This document shows positions 1 to 6,001 of a DNA stretch of 6,220 nucleotides, piece by piece (position 1 is the stretch's first letter; the number at the start of each line of letters is the position of its first letter). Source of the stretch: an uncultured Clostridia bacterium (lineage in GTDB: Bacteria > Bacillota_A > Clostridia > Christensenellales > Aristaeellaceae); assembly GCA_934645275.1 (NCBI GenBank), contig CAKUDW010000124.1:1-6220 (forward strand), in the 5' to 3' direction. The notes beneath the pieces are model-generated. The model was not told the DNA's origin and ran no database searches. It saw only the letters and a list, made by a program, of their open reading frames with translations. The position numbers were made by a program, and so were the translations under genes.

Positions 1-753
1 GTACTTAAGTGCGTCAATATCAACGATAACAAAAAGAAGCATCAGCGCGTGAGAGACGTATCCTTCGAGCTGCATAAGGGCGAGATCGTCGGCTTTGCAG
101 GGCTGGTCGGCGCGGGTCGTTCTGAGACGATGCACTGCCTGTTCGGCCTGACGCCCGGCTCTACTGGCGAAATCTATCTGGATGGCCAGCTTGTAAAGAT
201 CAAGGATCCAGTGGAGGCCATGAAGCATGGCATCGCCATGATTCCCGAAAACCGCAAGGTGGAGGGATTGTATCATTTGCAGAGCGTGCGGTTCAATTCC
301 ACCATCGAGGTACTGGAGCAGTTTATCAGCAAACTGCGCGTCAATTCCAAGAAAGAAGCGGCCATCGCGCAGGATTTCATTGATAAAATGCATACCAAAA
401 CGCCCAGTCAGGAGCAGGCGGTCAGCAATCTGTCCGGCGGCAACCAGCAGAAGGTCATGATTGGGCGCTGGTTGGCTACCAATCCGCACATTCTGATTTT
501 GGACGAGCCCACCCGCGGCGTGGACGTGGGCGCGAAGGCGGAAATCTATGAAATCATGAATGAGCTGACAAAACACGGCGTTTCCATTATTATGATTTCT
601 TCGGAGCTTCCCGAGATTATCAATATGAGCGACCGCGTTTACGTGATGTACGAGGGCAGATTGACCGGCTGCATCAGCTACGATGAAGGCCTGAGCCAGG
701 AAGCCATCATGAAGCTCGCTACCCTTGAAAATGCAGGAGGAAACATCAAATGA
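1..753 (+). CDS. Sugar ABC transporter ATP-binding protein, C-terminal part (RbsA/MglA type)
   Basis: This is the 3' part of an ATPase that powers import of a sugar, probably a monosaccharide, at the inner face of the membrane; the frame is open from base 1, so the gene begins upstream. The 250 visible residues are the second nucleotide-binding domain of a tandem-ATPase protein. Seen are a non-canonical Walker A (LVGAGRSE, about residues 35-42, lacking the usual GKS/T), the typical IPENRKVEGL segment, the signature LSGGNQQK (144-151), Walker B ILILDEP (164-170) and SSELPE in place of the H-loop histidine. In this family the second domain is normally degenerate in just this way, so it is not a sign of decay. 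The stop overlaps the permease start (ATGA), indicating translational coupling. The substrate cannot be told, because the binding protein is outside the window. Confidence 0.95.
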   Translation, partial: VLKCVNINDNKKKHQRVRDVSFELHKGEIVGFAGLVGAGRSETMHCLFGLTPGSTGEIYLDGQLVKIKDPVEAMKHGIAMIPENRKVEGLYHLQSVRFNSTIEVLEQFISKLRVNSKKEAAIAQDFIDKMHTKTPSQEQAVSNLSGGNQQKVMIGRWLATNPHILILDEPTRGVDVGAKAEIYEIMNELTKHGVSIIMISSELPEIINMSDRVYVMYEGRLTGCISYDEGLSQEAIMKLATLENAGGNIK

Positions 754-1706
754 AAGCCGTAAAGCGTTATTTTAAGGAAAATCTGGGCATTTTGATTGCC
801 CTGTTAATCATGATCGCCTTCCTGTGCGTCTGGCCTAGAACCCGTACCACTTTCCCCACAGTGAAGAACATTTTTAACGTGCTGCGCCAGTCCGCGCCCA
901 ATGTGATGCTGGCATGCGGCATGACCATGTGCATCTTGTTGGGCGGTATCGATCTGTCGGTCGGCTCGATTATCGCCATGTCTGGCTGCCTGGGCGCGGG
1001 CGCAGTGGTATGGGGCGGCATGCCTGAAATTGTCGGCATACTCATTGGCCTGGCGTCCGGTGCGGTGTTCGGCATGTTCAACGGTATCCTGATTGCCAAG
1101 ACGACCATTCCGCCCTTCATTGTGACGTTGGCTTCCCAGAATATTGCCAAGGGCATCGCCTATGTGTTTTCCCAGGGCAAGCCGATTCGCTGCATGACCG
1201 ATGCCTGGAAATTCCTGGGCGCAGGGTATGTCGCAGGCATTCCCACGCCGGTTATCACCATGCTGATTGTGTTCGTGCTGTGCGTGCTGTTCCTGAACCG
1301 CACGCGTATCGGCCGCCACATCTACGCCGTGGGCGGCAACGCCACCGCTGCCAGATTTTCCGGCATCAACACCATCAAAGTCAAGTTTATCGTACATACC
1401 ATTTCGGGTCTGCTGGCCGGTCTGGCGGGCATCACCATCGCTTCCCGCCTCTATTCCGGCACCTGTACGTCGGGCGACGGCGCTGAGAATGACGCCATCG
1501 CGGCCGTTATCATCGGCGGTACATCCATGGCGGGCGGCTCCGGTAAGCTGGGCGGCACGCTGATCGGCGCGCTGATTATCGGCATATTGAATAACGGTCT
1601 GAACCTGATGGGCGTTAATTCCGACTGGCAGTACATCATCAAGGGTGGCGTTATTCTCGGCGCAGTGTATGTGGACTTCATCCGTAGCCAGAAGAAGGTA
1701 AAATAG
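750..1706 (+). CDS. Sugar ABC transporter permease (RbsC-like, BPD_transp_2 family)
   Basis: This is the integral membrane subunit that forms the translocation path for the sugar importer whose ATPase precedes it. The 318-residue length is normal for RbsC/XylH/MglC-type permeases. It is strongly hydrophobic, with about eight to ten membrane segments, the first at about residues 11-28. Family-typical stretches are GGIDLSVGS (65-73), the cytoplasmic loop around GRHIYAVGGN and AARFSGI (188-206), and the glycine-rich AVIIGGTSMAGGSGKLGGT (252-270) followed by NNGLNLMGV and a final segment near 296-309. The ATG at 750 has AGGAGG at 735-740, a 9-base spacing, and overlaps the upstream stop. Nothing further of the operon follows, so this is probably its last gene. 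The ribose name is only a family label; other pentoses, hexoses or autoinducer-2-like sugars fit equally well. Confidence 0.95.
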   Translation: MKAVKRYFKENLGILIALLIMIAFLCVWPRTRTTFPTVKNIFNVLRQSAPNVMLACGMTMCILLGGIDLSVGSIIAMSGCLGAGAVVWGGMPEIVGILIGLASGAVFGMFNGILIAKTTIPPFIVTLASQNIAKGIAYVFSQGKPIRCMTDAWKFLGAGYVAGIPTPVITMLIVFVLCVLFLNRTRIGRHIYAVGGNATAARFSGINTIKVKFIVHTISGLLAGLAGITIASRLYSGTCTSGDGAENDAIAAVIIGGTSMAGGSGKLGGTLIGALIIGILNNGLNLMGVNSDWQYIIKGGVILGAVYVDFIRSQKKVK

Positions 1707-1721
1707 GGCAAGTGCCGTGGA

Positions 1722-1750
1722 TTGACAAAGTGCCTGTCTTCAAATACAAT
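1722..1750 (+). promoter_or_regulatory. Sigma-A-type promoter for the GH25 muramidase gene
   Basis: TTGACA (1722-1727) is a perfect -35 box. It is separated by exactly 17 bases from TACAAT (1745-1750), a five-of-six match to the -10 box. Transcription would begin near 1757. The promoter starts 15 bases after the permease stop, so the muramidase gene can be expressed apart from the sugar operon. A second TGCTATAAT at 1792-1800 lacks a good -35 and would start transcription inside the ribosome binding site, so it is less likely to serve this gene. Confidence 0.8.
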
Positions 1751-1758
1751 AGTTTTGT

Positions 1759-1791
1759 AAGGACGCAATGAGCTTGGCCCATCGCGTCCTT
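1759..1791 (+). repeat. Inverted repeat at the predicted 5' end of the muramidase transcript
   Basis: AAGGACGC (1759-1766) and GCGTCCTT (1784-1791) are perfect 8-base complements. Inside them, ATG (1768-1770) and CAT (1780-1782) can pair across a single A/C mismatch, leaving a small loop. The left arm begins within a few bases of the predicted transcription start. No run of T follows on the plus strand, so it is a poor intrinsic terminator. It could be a 5'-end stabilising hairpin, an operator, or a weak terminator for the sugar operon. The sequence does not decide among these. Confidence 0.6.
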
Positions 1792-1804
1792 GCTATAATT
1801 GAAT

Positions 1805-1809
1805 GGAGG
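1805..1809 (+). promoter_or_regulatory. Ribosome binding site GGAGG fixing the muramidase start
   Basis: GGAGG ends 10 bases before the ATG at 1820 and 7 before an in-frame GTG at 1817. It is only one base from the ATG at 1811 and lies downstream of the TTG at 1799, so those two cannot use it. ATG 1820 is chosen because it opens directly into a clean basic-plus-hydrophobic leader. GTG 1817 is a near-equal alternative that adds one residue. Confidence 0.7.
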
Positions 1810-1819
1810 CATGGACGTG

Positions 1820-2569
1820 ATGAAAGCAAAGCTTAAGTGGCTGGGCGTTACGATTGTTGCACTGTTGTTGTGTGTAGGGGCATATGCACTCCTGCGCACA
1901 GGCATTGTGCAGTTGAATCGTCCGTCTGTGGCCGAATACCCCGTCCGCGGCGTAGATGTTTCGGCCTATCAGGGCGATATTGACTGGAGTATACTGGCCG
2001 GGCAGGGGATTGATTTTGCTTACATTAAAGCCACGGAGGGCAGTAGCTTTGTTGATCCATGTTTTACGCAGAATCAGCGGAGCGCGACTGAAACGCCGCT
2101 GCGCACCGGGGCATATCACTTTTTTAGCTTTGAAAGTTCCGGCAATATGCAAGCCGACAATTTTATCGCACATGTATCCGAATGGAACGGCATGCTGCCA
2201 CCCGTGGTAGATGTGGAACTGTACGGTACGTTCAAGCGAAATCCGCTTCCGGCTGAACAGGTACAGGAAGAATTGAGTGAAATGCTGGTACGGTTGGAGA
2301 AGCACTATGGCGTGAAGCCGCTCTTGTATACCACGCAGAGTGCCTACGCACGCTATCTTTCAGATTTTGATGGCTATGATATCTGGATTCGAAACGTGTT
2401 TACGCGCCCGCGAATTGGAAAACGCAACTGGACGTTCTGGCAGTACACCGATCGCATGCAACTTTCAGGGTATAGCGGCGAGGAGCGCTTCATTGATATG
2501 AATGTATTTAACGGTTCTCGCGTTGAATTTGAACAATATGGGTTGAAGCACGGCGGCAGAAAGTCATAA
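1820..2569 (+). CDS. GH25 family lysozyme (N-acetylmuramidase) with N-terminal signal/anchor
   Basis: This is predicted to cleave the glycan strands of peptidoglycan between N-acetylmuramic acid and N-acetylglucosamine, outside the membrane. The 249-residue product opens with a basic start and a hydrophobic stretch at about 6-25, a signal peptide or membrane anchor with no lipobox cysteine. A single GH25 domain fills residues 43-235. GVDVSAYQG (44-52) carries the first acidic residue Asp46. PPVVDVE (127-133) carries Asp131 and Glu133, the expected catalytic pair. GAYHFFSF (97-104), FWQYTD (206-211) and IDMNVFNG (225-232) are further family signatures. No wall-binding repeats are present. It has its own promoter and ends at a shared hairpin terminator. 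A housekeeping wall-turnover role is likelier than a phage lysin, since no phage genes are nearby. Its GC content is visibly lower than that of the LysM gene in this window. Confidence 0.92.
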   Translation: MKAKLKWLGVTIVALLLCVGAYALLRTGIVQLNRPSVAEYPVRGVDVSAYQGDIDWSILAGQGIDFAYIKATEGSSFVDPCFTQNQRSATETPLRTGAYHFFSFESSGNMQADNFIAHVSEWNGMLPPVVDVELYGTFKRNPLPAEQVQEELSEMLVRLEKHYGVKPLLYTTQSAYARYLSDFDGYDIWIRNVFTRPRIGKRNWTFWQYTDRMQLSGYSGEERFIDMNVFNGSRVEFEQYGLKHGGRKS

Positions 2570-2637
2570 GAACTGTCGGCGTTTCTTTGCCAGAACCGCC
2601 GAACCGTAAAACGCGGGCTCAGTTGATGCATGTCCCT

Positions 2638-2680
2638 AAAAAAATGGAGTGTCCAGCAAATTGGACACTCCGTTTCTATT
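2638..2680. terminator. Bidirectional intrinsic terminator between muramidase and proS
   Basis: GGAGTGTCCA (2646-2655) and TGGACACTCC (2662-2671) form a perfect 10-bp stem with a 6-base loop, extendable by a U-G and three A-U pairs. On the plus strand it is followed by GTTTCTATTT, a moderate U-tract for the muramidase transcript. On the minus strand the seven A residues at 2638-2644 read as an uninterrupted T-run, making a strong terminator for proS. It therefore ends two convergent transcripts. Confidence 0.88.
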
Positions 2681-2730
2681 TGAGAAAACAGGTATTGACA
2701 AAGCAGGAAGCTTTGAAGAACCATGTAACG

Positions 2731-2760
2731 CATCCAAGCTCCGTTTGCGGAGCTTGGATG
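2731..2760. repeat. Perfect 13-bp hairpin with 4-base loop, 3' of proS
   Basis: CATCCAAGCTCCG (2731-2743) and CGGAGCTTGGATG (2748-2760) are exact reverse complements around the loop TTTG. No T-run follows on either strand, so it is not a standard intrinsic terminator. It lies in the proS 3' untranslated region, between the stop at 2823 and the terminator at 2638-2680. A role as an mRNA 3'-end stabiliser or a member of a dispersed palindromic repeat family is possible; no second copy exists in this window. The rest of 2570-2822 shows nothing else I can support. Confidence 0.75.
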
Positions 2761-2822
2761 GCGCTAGGCCAACATTCAGGGGGATGTTCCCGGGCTGGTA
2801 TCGCGCTTGAAGCTCTGTGGCG

Positions 2823-4550
2823 TTACAGCCGGCAATCCAGCTTTTTCAGTTCATCCACCACATAGTTATAGATAAAGTCCGCAGCGGCTTCGGGCGCGAG
2901 CTTTTCCTGCATGCTCTTGTCGCGAGTGGCAACTTCGATGGTGCCGTTTTTCAGACCCTTCGGGCTGACCACCACGCGCACGGGTACGCCGAACAGATCG
3001 GCGTCTGAGAACATCACGCCGGCGCTGACGCTACGGTCGTCCCAGAGCACTTCAACGCCCTTGGCGCTCAGCTCGTCGTAGAGTTTCTGACTGACGGCGG
3101 CCACTTCTTCGTTGTCCGCGCGCAGCGAGCAGAGCTGTACATGCCAGGGCGCGATGGAGATTGGCCAGATGGGGCCGTAATCATCGTGATGCGCTTCGCA
3201 CACGGAAGCAGCCAGACGTCCAACGCCAATGCCGTAGCAGCCCATGATCGGATGTTTCAGCGAGCCATCCGCATCGACATAAGTCATGTTCATGGTTTCG
3301 GTGTACTTGGTGCCGAGCTGGAAGATGTTGCCGACCTCGATGCCGCGGCTGGTATAGACGCTCTTTTTGCCGCAGCAGGGGCACACGCCGCCGTCGTAGG
3401 CTTTGGCCACGTCCACGTATTCCACATCGCCCATTTCGCGGGCAATGTTGAAGCCAACGTAGTGCATGTCCGTTTCGTTTGCACCAGTGGCGACCCAGTT
3501 CATGCCCTTCAGCGAAGCATCGTAGACCACCGTCACGCCCTCAGGCAGGCCCATGGGCCCGATGAAGCCGGGCGTCAGGCCGCTATCTTCGGTAATCTCG
3601 GCCGGATGGATTTCGGCCTTCAGGTAATTGCGCAGCTTGGTTTCGTTGATGTCCAGATCACCGCGCAGGAAAGCCACGACGTAGCTGTCGTCCGCGTTGC
3701 GCTGATAGACCACGGCTTTGGCGGTGGCAGTGGGCGCGATCTTCAAAAAGGCGCACAGGTCGTCAATGGTCTTAACTTCCGGCGTAGGTACCTTCTGCAG
3801 GTCGGCCACTTCGCCGGGATCGCCGTGAGCAATGCAGGGCGCGGCTTCCATGTTCGCGCGATAGTCGCATTCGCGGCAAAGCACGATGGTGTCCTCGCCA
3901 ACGGGCGTGAGCAGCATGTATTCATGGCTGACCTTGCCGCCCATCATGCCGCTGTCGGACGCAACCGCCACAACCTCGGGCACACCTGCACGCTTGTAGA
4001 TGCGGTTGTAGGCGTCGTAGCAGATTTTATAATAGCGTTCCAGATCCTCCTGAGAGGTATGGAAGGAATAGGCGTCCTTCATGGTGAACTCGCGCACGCG
4101 AATCAAGCCGCCGCGGCAGCGGGGTTCATCGCGGAACTTGGTCTGCAATTGATAAATCATGAAGGGATACTGAGTGTAGGAATCCATCAAATCGCGCACG
4201 AAATGCACGGACGCTTCCTCGTGGGTCATGCCCAGCACCATGTCCTGTCCCGAACGGTCGCGGAAGCGCAACAGCTCGCTGCCGACGGATTCAAAGCGGC
4301 CGGATTCACGCCAGAGCGTGGCGGGCATGGCGACCGGGAACAGCACCTCCTGACCGCCGATGCGGTCCATTTCCTCGCGCATGATCTTTTCGATTTTCGA
4401 AGTGATGCGCTTGGTAATGGGTGCGAGCGTGAAAATGCCGTTGCCGACGGGCTTGATATAGCCGCCGCGCATCATCAGCGCCTGGCTGGCAATCTGGCAG
4501 TCCGCGGGGGTTTCCTTGTAGCGCTTGGAGACAAGATTCCTGACCTTCAT
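2823..4550 (-). CDS. proS: Prolyl-tRNA synthetase (bacterial type with editing domain)
   Basis: This cytoplasmic class II synthetase charges tRNA-Pro with proline in an ATP-dependent reaction. The 575 residues match the usual length of bacterial-type ProRS. In order: motif 1 region around IGGQEVLFPVAMP (64-76); THEE (109-112); motif 2 with FRDEPRCRGGLIRVREF (139-155) and MKDAYSF; an editing insertion at about 220-395 with TAKAVVY (Lys278) and GANETDMHYVGFN, which in this family removes misacylated alanine; CPCCGKK (390-396); motif 3 GCYGIGVGR (437-445); and the C-terminal anticodon-binding domain from about 466, with WDDR and GVMFSDADLFGVPVRVVV. The ATG at 4548-4550 has AAGGAGG on the minus strand at 4557-4563, 6 bases away. 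It lies behind a T-box leader and ends at the shared terminator, so it is probably transcribed alone. Nothing suggests a defect. Confidence 0.98.
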   Translation of the reverse strand: MKVRNLVSKRYKETPADCQIASQALMMRGGYIKPVGNGIFTLAPITKRITSKIEKIMREEMDRIGGQEVLFPVAMPATLWRESGRFESVGSELLRFRDRSGQDMVLGMTHEEASVHFVRDLMDSYTQYPFMIYQLQTKFRDEPRCRGGLIRVREFTMKDAYSFHTSQEDLERYYKICYDAYNRIYKRAGVPEVVAVASDSGMMGGKVSHEYMLLTPVGEDTIVLCRECDYRANMEAAPCIAHGDPGEVADLQKVPTPEVKTIDDLCAFLKIAPTATAKAVVYQRNADDSYVVAFLRGDLDINETKLRNYLKAEIHPAEITEDSGLTPGFIGPMGLPEGVTVVYDASLKGMNWVATGANETDMHYVGFNIAREMGDVEYVDVAKAYDGGVCPCCGKKSVYTSRGIEVGNIFQLGTKYTETMNMTYVDADGSLKHPIMGCYGIGVGRLAASVCEAHHDDYGPIWPISIAPWHVQLCSLRADNEEVAAVSQKLYDELSAKGVEVLWDDRSVSAGVMFSDADLFGVPVRVVVSPKGLKNGTIEVATRDKSMQEKLAPEAAADFIYNYVVDELKKLDCRL

Positions 4551-4585
4551 GTGTATCCTCCTTAATCTGAGATGGACGGGAAAAC

Positions 4586-4619
4586 AAAAAACCTTCGCCC
4601 CCTGTTGCAGGGGCGAAGG
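4586..4619 (-). terminator. T-box regulated intrinsic terminator
   Basis: On the minus strand, CCTTCGCCCC (4610-4619) and GGGGCGAAGG (4592-4601) form a perfect 10-bp GC-rich stem with an 8-base loop, followed by six T (4586-4591), a G and four more T. It lies between the T-box sequence and the proS ribosome binding site. Its 5' arm is the partner of the antiterminator, so it is the off state of the riboswitch. It would also stop read-through from the upstream LysM gene. Confidence 0.92.
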
Positions 4620-4834
4620 GCCATGCTTCGCGGTACCACCTTGCTTGTTGCTCTTGCGCCCTGTAACGGGAGCGCCCGGCGAAATTACGCCTTCACACTT
4701 CTACGATTATCGGAAAGCTTCTTTCGCGGAATTCGGGAGGCCGGGGCCGCCTGCCACCGCCGTGCGCCTTCCAGCCAAACGGGCGCGCTCTCTGCTGTGC
4801 GGAATTGGGAAACGGCTTTCTCCGTCATCATTCC
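4586..4834 (-). ncRNA. T-box riboswitch leader of proS
   Basis: This leader RNA senses uncharged tRNA, here presumably tRNA-Pro, and allows read-through into proS when aminoacylation falls. On the minus strand the conserved T-box AAGGTGGTACCGCG lies at 4629-4642, where the UGGN bulge pairs with the tRNA acceptor end. Stem I can close by GGAAU (4830-4834) with AUUCC (4728-4732). It contains an AUGA/GA kink-turn-like motif and an apical CAGAGAG (4788-4794). A GUUACAGGGC stem-III-like element follows at about 4659-4668. The AAGG of the T-box can pair with CCUU of the terminator's 5' arm, giving the expected exclusive antiterminator. The specifier codon probably lies in the C-rich stretch near 4734-4742, where CCU and CCC both occur, but I could not fix it by hand. 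This leader fills the gap 4551-4885. Confidence 0.93.
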
Positions 4835-4839
4835 TTCTT

Positions 4840-4867
4840 ATTATAGCAAACTGCGCTCAAATTGCAA
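4840..4867 (-). promoter_or_regulatory. Extended -10 promoter of the proS T-box transcript
   Basis: On the minus strand the -10 TATAAT (4840-4845) is perfect and is preceded by TGC (4846-4848), making an extended TGnTATAAT. The -35 is TTGCAA (4862-4867), four of six matches, with a 16-base spacer. Transcription would start at about 4832-4835, right at the base of T-box stem I. The promoter begins 18 bases after the stop of the LysM gene. Confidence 0.82.
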
Positions 4868-4885
4868 GTGAATTTTTCGTGCCGC

Positions 4886-5896
4886 TCAATCGTCGCAGAC
4901 GCCCAGCTTAATAACCTGGCCCGGCCTGATCAGGTTCGGGTTGGAAATTTCGTTGATTGAGGCGATGCGCCGCCAGTTCAGGGAAAAGCGGCTGGCAATG
5001 CCGGAGAGCGTGTCGCCCTTTTTCACGGTATATAGATCACAGCAGGCGTAGGGCACGTCCGCGTCCACGTGCAGGAACAGGCGCTGGCCGGGATAGATGC
5101 GGTTGCGGTTGGCAATCTGATTGAGCTTTACGATTTCGTCTACCGTGGTCCCGAACAGTCGCGCAAGGCCGCTGAGGGTGTCGCCGGGCGCGACGGTGAT
5201 GCAGATCAGCTTTTTCTGTCCTGGATCGGCAGGCACGTCCGGCGGAACCACCTGACGGGCCAGCATGCCCGAGGTGAAGCGGCTCAGCGGCGTGCCGCCC
5301 TGACGGCAACCGGGATCAAGCGACTTGCGATACTGCCAGCCGACCCAGCCCTTCCACGGCCCGCTGCCTGCACGCGGGTTATCTGAGCCGTCCTCATCGA
5401 TCACCCACAGCGGGTATTTTTCCGCCAGCGTCCGGTTCCAGAGCAGGCTGGCGCTCTCATAATCGGTGTAAATCGCGGGCGCGATGCCCGTGGCCGACTG
5501 TACTTCGGCAAGAAACGCCTCCGCGATGCGGTTTGCGCTATCGAAGCTCAGACCGTCCAGCGCGTCAAAGAGCATCGCCGGGCGCAGCGCGTATTCGTAA
5601 GCCGAAATCGTACGCGTGAAAAAGCGTGCCTGCGCGCGGGCCTCGTCCTCATCCGTTGCGGTGAGATAGTGGTAAAACCCGAGCCGCAGCCCGGCTTCAC
5701 GCGCGCGCGTTGCCGCAATCTGAAAGCGTGCGTCGGTGTAGTCTGCGCCCGCCGTAGCGCGCAGTATCGCCGCGCCGATGCCCGCGCTGCGGGCGGCCTG
5801 GTAGTCGTAATTGGCGGAAAATTCGTTGATTGTCAGCCCCTGAAACAGAATTTCGCCCAGCGGATCCAATGTCCTGGTCAATGCCAATTTGCTCAC
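4886..5896 (-). CDS. GH25-like domain protein with two C-terminal LysM repeats; catalytic acids apparently replaced
   Basis: This is a peptidoglycan-binding protein of 336 residues. Residues 18-215 have the GH25 fold pattern: GLTINEFSANYDYQAA, ILRATAGADYTDARF, GFYHYLTA (73-80), AIYTDYES (141-148), PLWVIDED and GWQYRK. Against the muramidase at 1820, the first catalytic Asp aligns with Thr22, and the DVE pair aligns with LFD (109-111), so hydrolase activity is doubtful. Two LysM repeats follow, at about 232-276 (VAPGDTLSGLARLFGTT, NRIYPGQRLFL) and 288-333 (YTVKKGDTLSGIASRF, NLIRPGQVIKL); they bind N-acetylglucosamine-containing glycans. No signal peptide is seen from this start. GTG 5894-5896 is chosen because AGGAAGGGG lies just upstream. 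An ATG at 6047-6049 is in frame, but it has no good ribosome binding site and would add 51 residues not resembling the family. Roles could be wall or spore-coat binding, or an unusual muramidase. Confidence 0.85.
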   Translation of the reverse strand: MSKLALTRTLDPLGEILFQGLTINEFSANYDYQAARSAGIGAAILRATAGADYTDARFQIAATRAREAGLRLGFYHYLTATDEDEARAQARFFTRTISAYEYALRPAMLFDALDGLSFDSANRIAEAFLAEVQSATGIAPAIYTDYESASLLWNRTLAEKYPLWVIDEDGSDNPRAGSGPWKGWVGWQYRKSLDPGCRQGGTPLSRFTSGMLARQVVPPDVPADPGQKKLICITVAPGDTLSGLARLFGTTVDEIVKLNQIANRNRIYPGQRLFLHVDADVPYACCDLYTVKKGDTLSGIASRFSLNWRRIASINEISNPNLIRPGQVIKLGVCDD

Positions 5897-5897
5897 A

Positions 5898-5906
5898 CCC
5901 CTTCCT
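5898..5906 (-). promoter_or_regulatory. Purine-rich ribosome binding site supporting the GTG start of the LysM gene
   Basis: On the minus strand AGGAAGGGG precedes GTG (5894-5896) by one base. Using its AGGA as the Shine-Dalgarno core gives a 6-base spacing. This is what favours the GTG over the ATG at 6047-6049. It is less perfect than the AGGAGG sites elsewhere in the window. Confidence 0.55.
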
Positions 5907-5912
5907 GCGCCG

Positions 5913-5920
5913 ATTCTATG
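5913..5920 (-). promoter_or_regulatory. Possible -10 element (CATAGAAT) for the LysM gene
   Basis: On the minus strand CATAGAAT contains TAGAAT, a five-of-six match to a sigma-A -10. As a whole it also resembles the CATAnAAT -10 of the mother-cell sporulation sigma factors. No convincing -35 is visible at either factor's spacing. Transcription from it would start very close to the ribosome binding site. This is a weak candidate only. Confidence 0.25.
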
Positions 5921-6001
5921 CCGTGAACGCGCTAAAAAGAATGCAGCTGCCCTTTCGCAACAGCGCGTGTGCGCTAGAGCAGTTTTTGCAATAATTACCG
6001 C

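Noticed and set aside
1..753. Degenerate Walker A and missing H-loop histidine as a sign of a broken ATPase
   Set aside because: The second nucleotide-binding domain of RbsA/MglA-type ATPases is normally degenerate in this way; the signature and Walker B are intact.
767..1397. Minus-strand open frames of 129 and 197 codons inside the permease gene
   Set aside because: They are antisense to a well-supported permease gene, with low-complexity His/Ala/Met-rich products and no start signals.
1792..1800. TGCTATAAT as a second extended -10 for the muramidase gene
   Set aside because: No -35 match is found upstream, and the expected start at about 1806 falls inside the ribosome binding site, so it would not give a well-translated message.
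2577..2601. CGGCG/CGCCG short inverted repeat just after the muramidase stop
   Set aside because: Only five pairs around a long loop with no T-run; within chance for GC-rich DNA.
2695..2727. TTGACA as a possible plus-strand promoter -35
   Set aside because: No acceptable -10 lies 16-18 bases downstream, and there is no plus-strand gene for it to drive.
2767..2773. GGCCAAC beside a long hairpin, considered as an integron attC-like site
   Set aside because: It does not fit the RYYYAAC core, there is no paired GTTRRRY, and the hairpin is perfect and short, unlike the imperfect long attC structure.
2587..2865. A 92-codon plus-strand frame in the convergent gap
   Set aside because: It spans the bidirectional terminator and the 13-bp hairpin, runs into the 3' end of proS, has no good ribosome binding site and resembles no family.
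3141..4565. A 474-codon open frame on the plus strand, antisense to proS
   Set aside because: It is a shadow of proS: the GC-rich third positions of proS keep stop codons out. The product is Ala/His/Gly-rich with no recognisable domain, and it has no ribosome binding site of its own.
4525..4911. Plus-strand open frames of 128 and 99 codons across the proS leader
   Set aside because: They run through the T-box promoter, stems and terminator on the opposite strand; their product has no family features and the RNA explanation is much stronger.
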